From assembly GCA_025667525.1 (NCBI GenBank), contig JANFOE010000057.1:310001-374000 (forward strand): a stretch of DNA of 64,000 bases, in the 5' to 3' direction. The translations under genes and the position numbers were made by a program. The notes beneath the pieces are model-generated. The model saw only the letters and a program-made list of their open reading frames with translations. It did no database searches and was not told the origin of the DNA. Origin of the DNA: Glebionis coronaria (lineage: Eukaryota > Streptophyta > Magnoliopsida > Asterales > Asteraceae). Numbering within the stretch: position 1 is the stretch's first letter; each line of letters opens with the position of its first letter. Below are positions 9,266 to 19,869 of the stretch, piece by piece.

Positions 9266-10493
9266 AGTTACTTATTATTACACAACAAGTATAATAATAC
9301 ATGAAATACAAGTAATACTTGATCAGAATAGACAGAATATAAGATAAACACAGTATAAAGCTTAAAACATTAAAACATGACATGAACGTATAAAATAAGC
9401 TAAGACATGACATAAAGCCAGTTACGTATTCAGTAATTAGATACTTATACACGTATGCATTTATGTAGCATTAGTGATACCGAAGTAGGACTCTCTTCCG
9501 TTCGTCTTCTTCGTTCACTGGACATAAGGTACGGATTCCCGTCCTTTCAGTGTGGACATTCTTTCCTTATTAGGATTTCCCCGTATGCAGCCAACTGTTT
9601 TCCCATAGTATAAGTTTATATGTTTGATTGCTTATGTTTAATTTAGAATACCTGAAGCCATATACATGCATGACCAATTTCACCTAGTTATGGAGGTACC
9701 ATAACCATAACACTAGAGGCACTGGTGTTTTGACTTCCCCACCGCAGAGTGATTGCTCGTGGCGTCCCTTCAGCTTTTGGCCATATTATTATATTTATCG
9801 TGTGGGGCGTGTGGGTGCATCCTAGTTACATGTTTTCAGCAGATTACTCAGTGTGAATGAGGTGTGTGCCTTGCATCCTTCAGAAGGAGCCGATCCCTCC
9901 TAACCCAAACCAGTATATTAAAATAGAGGCAACCCCTCTAATTTGCATGATGAGGTCACCCCTCCAAGTATTCATGCACAATGGATTTTCATGACCTATA
10001 TTGGCTAATGGTAAAATATGTTAAACAGTTTTCATAAGATAAACATAAGGCTTTTCAAACTATAAAACTAGTCTTACTAAGAAATAACCAGGTTTTCCAG
10101 GACATATACATTTCCGCTGCTATATGTTATTCATACTTATATTATTCATTTCATGCTTGTATATCCGTGCACTGAGCGTTATGCTCAGCCGTTACTTTCC
10201 TTTCCATGTCCCAAAACGGTAGGTACTCTAGGATAGACTCGGGCATTTGGAGGACGTGCATAGGATGGAAGCTGCCATAGACTTCTTTTCCTTTTTGCCT
10301 TCATATACTTATGCTTGTATAAGTCTTTCATTCATTTCATTTACTTTATTATGTTTTGGGCTTATGTTTGGGGACCGATGTTTGATTCCGGTTTTCCCTA
10401 TGGTCATGTATGTTTTAGTACATTTACCTTGCATGCTTTGATTACACGCCATAATTACGCGTGACATTCCATTTATCAAAATGGGGTGTTACA

Positions 10494-10851
10494 ATCCACA
10501 TAGTAGTTAGCAGCATACACAAAAGAACAGAAAATGGTTTTTCGATCAGCCCGAGTATTAATCTGGCAATGAATAACCTGTTCCGTTTGAGCCATAACAC
10601 CAACATCAACCATATCATCATTCCAACCAACAATAATACGAGAACCTTTTAGTACACAAGCTACCATTAGATGTCCACTTCCATCTCCTACAAACCTTAC
10701 GATAAGTATCATAGGCAGTAGATACATCAACATGAGACTCCAAAATAGCACAGACGCTCAAATTATTCTCAGTAACCACCTGTCGAACCTCTCTCTGCTT
10801 GGGGGACTGGTTCAAGCCCCGTATATTCCAAGAAGCGATACTAAACATTAA
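10494..10851 (-). pseudogene. LINE-1 ORF2, endonuclease N-terminus
   Basis: The start is ATGTTTAGTATCGC on the minus strand. The product begins FSIASWNIRGLNQSPKQREV, the opening of an L1 apurinic-type endonuclease, with the conserved N in WNIRG and the E in the ILESHVD segment. A frameshift near 10660 moves to the frame carrying IIVGWNDDMVDV and FCSFVYAANYY. The frame ends at the Tekay LTR boundary. It is in frame with ORF1 across a single TAA (10860-10858), unlike the overlapping arrangement in LINE-2 and LINE-3. Confidence 0.8.
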
Positions 10852-10857
10852 CAATGT

Positions 10858-12690
10858 TTATAGCAGGAGTACTTCCCCTGATCGAGAAACATTCATAAGA
10901 TTTGCTGTCTCATCATAAATATTTTCCACATCCTCCTCATCATTTGAAACAATAATCTTAGATTTACTACTATCCTCCTTATTAAGAGTAGATAAAACAT
11001 CATAGGGATTAGAAATCACAATGGTAGCAGCCTGCGGGAAAGAAGCAGCCTTAGAACTAGGCTTAACCAACGGCCTATTCAAATCAGATGTCGACCCATG
11101 CGAACCCTCACTATTCCTCTCTGGACCACCAGTTGACATACTAGGCCTTTCAACTTGAGATTTGCCCTTAACATTCTTACCATCAGCCTTCACAGCATAC
11201 ACAAACTTCTTACCAGGTTGGAGGCCCACTTTATTACTAGCAATATTAGTTTTCTTCTTTCTGTTAACCACTTGCTGAAATCCATCATTAACATTAGCAA
11301 CTTCCTTAGTAGCCACCACCATAGCAAGACACGACGCGACAGAATACCCAAAAATATTACACTTATCGCACCTAGGAGGTTTCCATTCATACTCAACCAT
11401 AATAGTAGCCTTAGTGAAACCCGTACCATCTAGTAATGGAATTCCAACACTAATTGATTCACGTAAAGGAGCCTCAGAACTAACCTCAATGAGACATCTT
11501 GCAAAACTGCTCCGGCCCCATGACTCCTTACACATAGCACTAGTATAAGCATCCAACATTATCGGCTTCCCCAAATAAGATCCAAGAATACTAATACCTC
11601 CCTCATCAAACATTCTAAAGGCACCTCATGCAATTTAATCCAAACCGGAACACCGCTCAACTCCTCCTTAAGTAAACTAGTATTCATTGCCCATCTCTTA
11701 AGAATAATTGGATTATTCCTAATCATCCAAGGTCCACCTTCAAGAACACTTTCCAAACCAGCGCTCAAATCAAATTTGAAAAAGAAAAAACCTTTAGCAT
11801 TAAGCATAATTCTCTTAAGCTCATACTTCGCCCAATTGTTCTTAACATAGTATTCAACCACAGGAAAAGCTTCACGTTTACCAATGAAGTATCCATATAG
11901 AGTATTTTCAAATCGATTCCCCACATTTTTTATAACACGACACGAAATAGAAATATCCACCTCTTCAAATACATTAACCACTTGTGTAAACATAAAGCTA
12001 GTATTACCTTTCGAAGTATCACGTTGCGAAGCAATAGCAGCGTAAGACACCGAAGCAACCTGAACAAACGGAGCACCAACAACATTCACATTTTGAGAAC
12101 CATTCCCAGCCGACCCCACTCACTTGCGGAGAAACATTATTTGAACTTGGAATTGAAATAGTCGGACCAGTAGACCAAAGAAAATCATCAACATACTTAT
12201 GCTGCACACCAATCCCAACTTGTTCCTTACTTGATGCAGATTCATCACCAGCAAACGATACCCCTTCATGAGCATGCAGACCCATATTAGGGTTTCCATC
12301 AACCAGCGAGAAACTAGTTTCCCCATCCAGGAAATTAGATACCAAAGGCGAGAACACACTAACAAACTCATCTAGTGGATCATGCCTATCCTTAATTGGT
12401 TGACGCATAGTAACACGACTATACAGGTCACCATTAGGGTTTGTATGAACCTTAGTATTATCAACATTTGAACCACCCACCTTCACCATCAAATCAGCTT
12501 CATACGCACACAACAAATTAATGATCTCCTTCAATCGTACACTAGAAACCAACGAACATATAGCAAATTTCTTCACCTTTAAATTGTGACGAACTTCAGC
12601 CACCATGTGCAGTGGTATCCCAAAGACCTTACCAATCACATCAATTGTACAAGGCTGCATATTACTAACTAACGAAGCCTTTGCATCCAC
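10858..12690 (-). pseudogene. LINE-1 ORF1 (DUF4283-like, zinc knuckle)
   Basis: This is the nucleic-acid-binding ORF1 of a plant L1 element, spread over three frames. The first (from about 12690) opens MDVDAKASLVSNMQPCTID. The second (12119-11559) carries the DUF4283-type core, with GYFIGKREAFPVVEYYVK and LESVLEGGPWMIRN. The third (11613-10858) continues LGSYLGKPIMLDAYT, has the knuckle CDKCNIFGYSVASC, and ends in an acidic tail. The knuckle has tyrosine where LINE-2 and LINE-3 have histidine, so zinc binding is probably impaired. Frameshifts near 12110 and 11600 make it a pseudogene. Confidence 0.85.
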
Positions 12691-13128
12691 ATCCATCATA
12701 GAGTAATCATTTGATTCTATTATATGCACTACGAAACTATCAACAATAACGAACAAGAAACCCTAAACACAAGAAAACCAAACCCTAATATGCGATTACA
12801 ATGGAAAACGAACGAGACAATCGTGCAGGTAACACGTGACACACACAACGAACGTATATGAATACGATCAGAGACACACGAACCAACCTAGAATACGTAA
12901 CCACCGCCTTCACACAACTCGCAGAGAAAAAAATAAAAAAGACGACCGATTAAAGAAACCCTAAAAACTTGCAACCAAATAAAAACTATGTTAACTCAAG
13001 ATTAATAAAAGATTAAACGAGAAAACCGCATTGTTATAAGGTATTCAGATTAAAGGAGCAAAGAAAATCGAATCACAAGGGAAAGTTTTTTTTCTTCTGC
13101 CACTGATGAAAAATTAGGGTTTTTTTTC

Positions 13129-14832
13129 CATGTATGACTGCTTCTTCCATGATTTATATAAGACAAGTTGTTGCATATCAAATTGTGTTACGATTATGCA
13201 TGAGTCATATCTTTATAAATCCATTGTAAACTTTGGAACTATGTATCATAGTTGGATTTATTATCCTCAGATACGAATGATAATCAACATATTAAGTTTC
13301 CCCTTCACCCTACCAAATAAACCCAAAAGATATACCTTGTGTTCGATAAACATTTATATATGACGAATGTTTTCTAATATGAGTATACCTTGGATTCTAA
13401 ATTATTTCTATTTTTCCCTTCATTCTAAACCCTAAAAAGTATTTGACGAAGAATTGACGATGATGTGGTTACAATCCTACAATTACAAATTGCCAATAAG
13501 AAGTATTACCCGGAAGAAGACTCGATAGTTAGTTTTGATACCTAAGGAAGAAAAGATGCTATTAGTATCACCCGTTGGATTGAAGAAGCTAAATTAATTA
13601 GCTTTCTCGCGTAGTAATCGTATTTGGAATTGAGAAATGAAGCTTGCTATAAGTTCGTCAGTTATCTTGGTAGATTCTTTATACTCAACCCATTGAGATA
13701 AAAGAAATACATAAGATCGTTTGATTAAATTTCAAATATTTCTTATCGAGAAGATAAAAGAAGAATTCCGCTATCTAATGACAATAGGAATTAACCTCGA
13801 GACATACACGAGGAAATTTCAAGAGTTAGTAGAGTTAAAACCTATTTCGTAGAATGAGAAAAGCCTTCATCAGAAGATTTGATCATGGAGTTATGTCATG
13901 AAATTTCATCTGAAATTCTATTAAGAAGACCCCATCAGAAGATTTTGTTAGGAAAGTTTAGGAATTTTATCAAAGATTTTGAAGATAGATTACCACTTCC
14001 AAAATCTGAATATATTGGAAAAAGTCATTTACCTCTACCCAAAGAGTTAATGGAAAAAGTAATTAAGCACAATCATGTGCTAAAATCGGAAAAATCTTAA
14101 GCGTAAATTCGGCAGTGAATGAACGTCCGTAGATTCTAGTAAACCAGAACATAGGATTATAAATCCTACATACGGTGAATATGATGGAAATTTTCTTTTG
14201 TGAAAGAAATGCACTCCGCATCACACAGAACTTTGCACCATCCGGTGTCAGATTTTCAACATAGTAGATCATTGGATTAGGATTTGTAAGGGCAAATGGC
14301 ATTATAAATCATATGCTTGGTATGATTGTTTTGTATTTTATAGGGAATAAAATACCATCTTCTATTTCAACGTCGTTCGTCTCTAGAAAAGCGTATTCTT
14401 AGATATCATATTCAAGACGTCTTGCACACGCCAACGTAAAAAGGAATGTTACGGGTAGAATATTTGTTTATATTCATGTTATGTCGGAAATTTATAAGTC
14501 AATGATTTACACTCTGTTTATTTGATTTTCTTCAGTCAAGTAAATAAATTTAAATCACCAAATTTATAATTTCTTCCTTGCATAAAGTTGGACGCATCTT
14601 TATGTTAGTGATAATTTATAAATGGACTTAAAGAGATTCGATATAAGACAAGTGTAGACTTGATAAAACGTTAGAATTCTAAGTGAGAAATGACGTGTAT
14701 TACTATATTAGAAAAGTACGTCAATGTTCGTCTTAGATTTGGAATTTGTAAGTTGAATTATTCTATTCAATCCGAAGAAACTTTGAAATCCTTATATTAT
14801 GCTCTTAAAAGCAGAATATTAAGTCATCCGAC
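13129..14832 (+). mobile_element. G1-A: Tekay-like Gypsy internal region, left part
   Basis: Sequence between the 5' end of LINE-1 and LARD-1. It carries decayed gag similar to the better copy at 41053-41768. The segment continues at 18758 after LARD-1, as shown by the duplicated CCGAC target. From 13129 to 13440 and from 14105 to 14832 I see no recognisable gene. Confidence 0.6.
13440..14100 (+). pseudogene. G1-A gag remnant
   Basis: Short pieces align with the G1-B gag. DAISITRWIEEAKL (about 13555-13600) matches its DVICIADWIKRTKT, and the end VIKHNHVLKSEK (about 14058-14097) matches VIKHNPVQES. Stop codons occur throughout. The order and spacing agree with the retrotransposon Gag domain of Tekay-like elements, in which this region precedes a zinc knuckle. 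Confidence 0.6.
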
Positions 14833-15114
14833 TGTAGAAATGCTAAAATGGATCCGGTGGTCTAATGTGGTGGTAAATGGTGGTGGAAGCCATTGTTGGA
14901 TTAGAGAGAAAGAAAGAGAGGTTGAGAGTAAAAGTGTATGTATTCCCAAATGAACAAATGACAATCAACACCCCTCCTTGGAAGCTAAGGAGGGGTATAT
15001 ATAGTCACGCACACAACCTAAACTTTACAACGAGCCTAGTCTAGACTAAATGTGCGTGACTATGATAACTAACGGGAATTCTTAAATGTCGTCACATAAA
15101 GTGAGTTTCCAACA
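14833..15114 (-). repeat. LARD-1 3' LTR
   Basis: Plus orientation TGTAGAAATGC to GTTTCCAACA. On the minus strand a TATATATA box lies near 15003-14996. Just upstream of it is an inverted repeat, GTCACGCACA (15004-15013) with TGTGCGTGAC (15051-15060), enclosing the palindrome TAGTCTAGACTA (15037-15048). Confidence 0.92.
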
Positions 15115-16031
15115 ATCTTCCCCCATGGGACGACGTGTAGAATTCCTTACAATATTCTTCCTAACAAGTACAAAATGATTAAGAATAAGAGCTTTCTTGA
15201 AGCATCCAATGCTGATGAAGTCTTCTGAGGCCTTCGTCTTCAAAACGACTCATCTTTAAAGTAACTTGTAGAAGAAATACTGTAACGGCACGAGCTAAGT
15301 AACCCATACACTTCTGGTTAAGGAGAAGCTTCTGAATTAGCTTCCCCCTAATTCATGCCACGTAAACTTGATGTAGAATCATTTTAAATAGCTTCCCCCT
15401 AAACCAACAGTCCTCGAAAGCAACTTCAAAGCTTTCAATAAAGCTTAGAATGATTAAGCGCACAACGAAATCTAACTGGCAAATCCTATCATATAACATG
15501 ATAATGTTGCTAAGAGGGATTGAAAGTTTGGGGCACACCAAGTAGATCAACAACTTTTCTTCTCACGCTTGAATAATTCTTCTGAATTTTTCTTCCCCCT
15601 GAGAGTTCAAGTTATGCATACCAGAAAGAATCAAGACACTTCTTCCCCCACAAAGTTGAAGAAGGTATATCAATCCCAATTATAAAGCTCAAATACTGAA
15701 GTGGACACTTTATCCCATTCATGAAGTTGACATCGTAGCACCAGAGTCAATCAAGTCCCGGAAATGTACACGTCTTCTTCCAGAGATGCACCAGAGTCAA
15801 TTAAGTCCCGGGAATGCATATAGGATAATGATGATGTTTAATTGCAACAATCAAACAATTAAACCTCGAATCAGTAGTGTACCGTTTGGAGATTGATAAC
15901 GACACGAGTTAAAACACTGATTTTCTCTGCGGCTATGAAAAATGTCATCCCGGAATATCTTCAAATCAAAAGAAGGTATGAAGTTCATCACGTGTACTCG
16001 TTGTGCGTTCAATGTGTCTTCTTCTTCCCCC
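15115..16031 (-). repeat. Polypurine tract of LARD-1 and five upstream look-alikes
   Basis: On the plus strand CTTCCCCC occurs at 15117, 15341, 15392, 15592, 15642 and 16024, which is GGGGGAAG on the element strand. Only the copy at 15117 abuts the 3' LTR and is the expected primer for plus-strand synthesis. The others lie 0.2-0.9 kb upstream. Confidence 0.8.
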
Positions 16032-17920
16032 TTGATGGTTTCGAAACTCGGAACCATCAATAAATTGTACGCACATGAACCTGAAATCTCGTGAGAATAA
16101 TAAATAAGCTGAATTATATATTTTGTGAGAATCAGCTATTGATCGAAAATCTATTCTCATAAACTCTCCATGGCCACCTTTACCATCCCACGTGAAAGCA
16201 ATTTGAAGTGACCACTGAAAGAATGAACCAGATACATCAAACGCGAAGCTGAATAAAAATCCTTCGATCTTGTGACTTAAGCTTGCACTATTGTTGAATG
16301 AAGAACGGTGGAGAAATTTCTAAGTACTCAATGCATCACTGAAGAAGTCTATAAGCACAACACCTCTTGAAATTATCCACGTCGACTAAGCGCGTGACAC
16401 TGAGTACAACAATGTAACCCCTTTAAGTGATAGTTATCCGAGTCATCAACCATCCACCCCGAACCCGGAAACCAGATAACCAAGTCTTCATTCTAGGATA
16501 AAGCACTAGCAAGTTATCTAGTAAAAGATAAAATAAATACACGCCTTCGAAAAATCCGTCTTCAACGTCACGTAATTAATACCCGTTCAGACAAAATCTG
16601 AAGCCACTAAAAAATCGCCCATTTTTCTTGGTCTCGTCAAAATAAATTGTCGTCACATTTGTCACGTCATTTTGTCGCGTCACATTTCTCGTCACCCAAT
16701 CAGTGTCAAGAAAAAAATTAAAGAACCACAAATGCAACAAAAAAACTACAAATTCAAAAAAAGGAACTTGTTTGTTTGAGCATCCATTCTCCTTAACAAT
16801 GTCTCGTCACTTTTTGTCTCAACCCGATGTCACAGTTAAATCCCGACAATATTTCACAAAATTTTATTCAAAATAATCAATCTTGAAATAAAAATTCGTT
16901 TATATTATGGTTAAACACAAGCGGCCCATAGCCATGTGACAAATCAATTCGTGGCCCATATCACTTAGCCTGGCCCAATTGACACAAGGTTTAGAACCGT
17001 TCCATCATTGGTCCATTACCATAATCTCGTGAGGCCCAATTGTGTTGAAACCCGATCCATCAATACACAGGTTATAACACTTACAACTTCCTAATTCCAC
17101 TCACAATAAACATAACCCTAAATCACTTGTCTTGGTTAATCCGCCTCTCACCTAACTTCTCTCACACCTCCCTCGTATCCTCCGTCCCCCAAAAACTCAT
17201 CTAATCTTTCCATCTCAATCTTCATCCGAATCAAACCATCGCAACCTAATGGTTTAAATAATCCCATCTCCTTTCAACACATTAATCACTCGCTGCTGTC
17301 TTAAGTCTCTCAAGGAAACAAAATCGTATCAGCCTTTAATCCTAATCTCTGACCCTCAGAATGTTCAAAATCTATTCGATTACTCATTTAGCAATCTGAA
17401 CGAGCACCAAATAATTTCTGATTTGTGAAACGTCAAGATGATTCGACATGCATGTCTTCAAGATCTTGAAGATCTCAGGTAGGTTTGTGGATTGCATGTG
17501 TGATTTTGTGTGTGGAAATCGAAAAGAAGAAATATTGTAACATTTTTGTTATAAATCTTCTTGTATTTCGAATATAAAAAAATGGGTATCCCATTAACAT
17601 TGATCTGTGATGATTATTGACTTCTGTTTGGAAAAGATCTATAAATATCTCACCATGAAAATGAATCTGAGATCATATTTAGTCAATTAAGTCGAGTCTA
17701 GAGAAAAGGGAGATGAAGTTAGATGACGAAGGGAAATAATTGAGTCGGGTTTTGAGTTGGTGTTGATACGAGATGTAGATGTTGGGTGAGGAGTAATAAG
17801 GTGGAAAGATTTGGTCGACTCAGTGAGTGATCTGAGTCAACTCGGTAAATACCGAGTTGACTCGGTTGGGTTGATTTTGGTTTAAGTCACATTTTTGTTT
17901 CACAAGTTTTTAACAAAAAA
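16032..17920 (-). other. LARD-1 interior without recognisable gene
   Basis: Only short frames (under 70 codons) are present and none resembles a retroelement protein. The sequence has many CGTCAC words near 16560-16690 and a CT-rich tract at 17150-17280. Confidence 0.6.
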
Positions 17921-17924
17921 AAAC

Positions 17925-18155
17925 AGTCCAATCGGAATGTAAAAAAAACAATCCAATCGGAATGTTTAAGTGAGTGGTCTCATCGGAATCAAGCATACAC
18001 CCCAATTGGAATAACCAATCTGAAAGTCAATCTGAATGTTCAATCGGAAAAACCAATCTGAATGTCAATCTGAATGTTTAATCTGAAAATCCAATCGGAA
18101 ACCCAATCTGAATGTCAATCTGAATAAGCTGTCGGAAACCCAATCTGAAAAGGGT
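17925..18155 (-). repeat. CGGAAT array in the LARD-1 leader
   Basis: About 14 units of TCGGAATG or its derivative TCTGAATG, mostly preceded by CAA, lie between the primer site and the interior. The layout matches the Copia leader array at 2990-3330, with the motif in the same orientation relative to the element. Confidence 0.8.
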
Positions 18156-18460
18156 TTTGAAGGACCCGAAAATAGTGGATCTGCACATTTTGTCCTTTTC
18201 TAACTGCATAAACAAGAAAGACAAACCCAGAAAGAGTGACCAAATTTGAATACCTTTTGACCATGAAAATGATGAAACCGAGAGTACGATAATAAGTTTG
18301 AGACCCCAAAAACATGTAACAGAATGGACGGATTGGACAAAAAATATAAGACGTGACAAAAACATTTTGTGATAATGGACAGAAATAATATAAAACGAGA
18401 CACAAGAATGAATTAGACCACCAAATTGCATATATAAACACGATCCAAGGATAGAACCGA

Positions 18461-18473
18461 GGCTCTGATGCCA
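18461..18473 (-). other. LARD-1 primer binding site
   Basis: The minus strand reads TGGCATCAGAGCC, one base from the common tRNA-iMet site TGGTATCAGAGCC, 2 bp from the LTR. Confidence 0.8.
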
Positions 18474-18475
18474 AA

Positions 18476-18757
18476 TGTAGAAATGCTAATATGGATCCGG
18501 TGGTCTAATGTGGTGGTAAATGGTGGTGGAAGCCATTGTTGGCTTAGAGAGAAAGAAAGAGAGGTTGAGAGTAAAAGTGTATGTATTCCCAAATGAACAA
18601 ATGACAATCAACACCCCTCCTTGGAAGCTAAGGAGGGGTATATATAGTCACGCACACAACCTAAACTTTACAACGAGCCTAGTCTAGACTAAATGTGCGT
18701 GACTATGATAACTAACGGGAATTCTTAAATGTCGTCACATAAAGTGAGTTTCCAACA
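18476..18757 (-). repeat. LARD-1 5' LTR
   Basis: Same length and sequence as 14833-15114 apart from two visible substitutions. It is followed by the target duplication CCGAC. Confidence 0.92.
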
Positions 18758-18762
18758 CCGAC

Positions 18763-19869
18763 TTACTAGTTCAATCTAAATTTCCTCCATGGAAATAAGA
18801 ATGAACAATGAGGATTTTGTTACTTCAAGTAAGACATGATGCTATCTGGGTCATTGTCGATTGTTTTACTAAGGCTGCAGGATTTATTCCTATTTAGGAA
18901 ATTAATAATATGGAAACTCTAACAAGATTATATGTGAAATAATCTGTTGACATAGAGTATCAATATCTATCATCTAAGATCGTGATGAGTGTTTCACATC
19001 TTGATCCTAAAAGTATACTCAAAATTTGTGTGTTATACTTAGATAAGCATACCAAGGTGTTAAGTGAAAGAACTATCCACATTCTAAACTACATACTCCC
19101 TGTATGTCTTATAAAGTTTGGAAGGACACTTAACATTGGTAAAATTTCTCATATGACGATAGTTTTCATGCTAGAATCAAAGCAATACTACTTGAAGCAC
19201 TCTATCAAAAGAAGTTCCATATACGTATTTGCTGGGCTAAAGTTGGAGATTTTCAACTTACGAAACCTAAAGTAGTTCATGAAACTATTTGAGAAGGTTA
19301 TATGAGAATAGAGCTTCATAGTACGTTGAATAGTGAAGGTTAGGTAACTGCTAGATTTAAATGGTAAAGACTGTTTTGATGAAAATTTCTCATTGTGAAT
19401 GAGAAACTACACCATATTAAACAATATCTAGTTGAAAAGGATCTTTTCTCTATCAATTACCCAAATTTATTTAAAAAAAACGATAATCAATTCAAGGTTT
19501 TGAATTGAGCAGTGACATATTCACTTGAGTTTCCCAAAGAACTCAGTAATAATTACAATCCTTTTCATATTTTGGAATCTAAGGAAGATTCATGTGATTG
19601 ATTGGTATGTTTTCAATATTCCATTTGTATTAAACTAAAATCTTATGAGATAATAAAATGATCTTGATCACTAAAATATGAATGATATTTCATATACAAC
19701 CATTTTTAATAAAAATCGATCTGAAACTAAATACCAACCGTAAAGCTGTATTCTTGATATTTGAATAAAATTCTAAGAAAGAATTTGAGCACCTAAGAGC
19801 TATGTTTGCCCTTGATATGCTATGTTACCCTTATAATCTCGGGACGAGATTTCTTTAAGGGGGAGAGAC
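18763..19869 (+). mobile_element. G1-A: Gypsy internal region, right part
   Basis: It continues from 14832 after LARD-1 and ends in the polypurine tract CTTTAAGGGGGAGAGAC at 19853-19869, followed by LTR A. From 19290 to 19850 I see no gene beyond spacer similar to that of G1-B. Confidence 0.7.
18800..19290 (+). pseudogene. G1-A integrase remnant
   Basis: The frame near 18832 reads RHDAIWVIVDCFTKAAGFI, the integrase core segment around the first catalytic region. It continues METLTRLYVK, then a TAA at 18940-18942 where glutamate is usual. At 19200-19290 another frame gives KKFHIRICWAKVGDFQL and VVHETI, the segment usually read GRKCRSPICWAEVGD. The same stop is present in G1-B. The reverse transcriptase that should precede the integrase is absent from both copies. 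Confidence 0.75.

Larger units (their letters stand above)
3855..10493 (+). mobile_element. Degenerate Tekay/chromovirus Gypsy element, internal region and 3' LTR
   Basis: Decayed gag, reverse transcriptase, integrase and chromodomain segments occur in the order expected for a chromodomain Gypsy element. They are followed by a polypurine tract (TTTTAGGGGGGAAGAG) and a 2.9-kb LTR. The right end interrupts the endonuclease frame of LINE-1, so this element inserted there; the expected 5-bp duplication would be ATCCA (10494-10498). No 5' LTR is visible, and the left boundary is simply where the Copia LTR ends. Every frame is broken by stops and frameshifts, so it is old. Confidence 0.7.
7609..10493 (+). 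repeat. 3' LTR of the Tekay-like element (2885 bp)
   Basis: It runs from TGTAAAACCCGCATG to GGGGTGTTACA, with matching TGTAA/TTACA ends. It is typical in size for Tekay elements and is AT-rich in its middle. Two internal structures are listed separately: a palindrome at 8444 and a 17-bp tandem array near 9065-9265. Small ORFs within it look like chance. Confidence 0.8.
10494..13128 (-). mobile_element. LINE-1: L1-type LINE, 5' part (minus strand)
   Basis: Read on the minus strand this is a 5' UTR (about 13128-12700), ORF1 and the first 350 bp of ORF2. The 5' UTR matches those of LINE-2 and LINE-3 (the CCCTAA..CATCA.TGGC start and the GATTAATCTTGAGTTAAC stretch). The element stops at 10494, where the Tekay-like LTR begins inside the endonuclease frame. 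The rest of ORF2 is expected left of the window. Confidence 0.85.
14833..18757 (-). mobile_element. LARD-1: non-autonomous LTR retrotransposon (3925 bp)
   Basis: Two 282-bp LTRs (14833-15114 and 18476-18757) differ at only two positions that I can see. They are flanked by the perfect 5-bp duplication CCGAC (14828-14832 and 18758-18762). The minus-strand order is 5' LTR, primer site, CGGAAT array, 3.3-kb interior without a recognisable gene, polypurine tract, 3' LTR. No Gag, RT or integrase motif is visible in the interior, so its copying must have relied on proteins supplied in trans. The near-identical LTRs suggest recent insertion. Confidence 0.92.
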
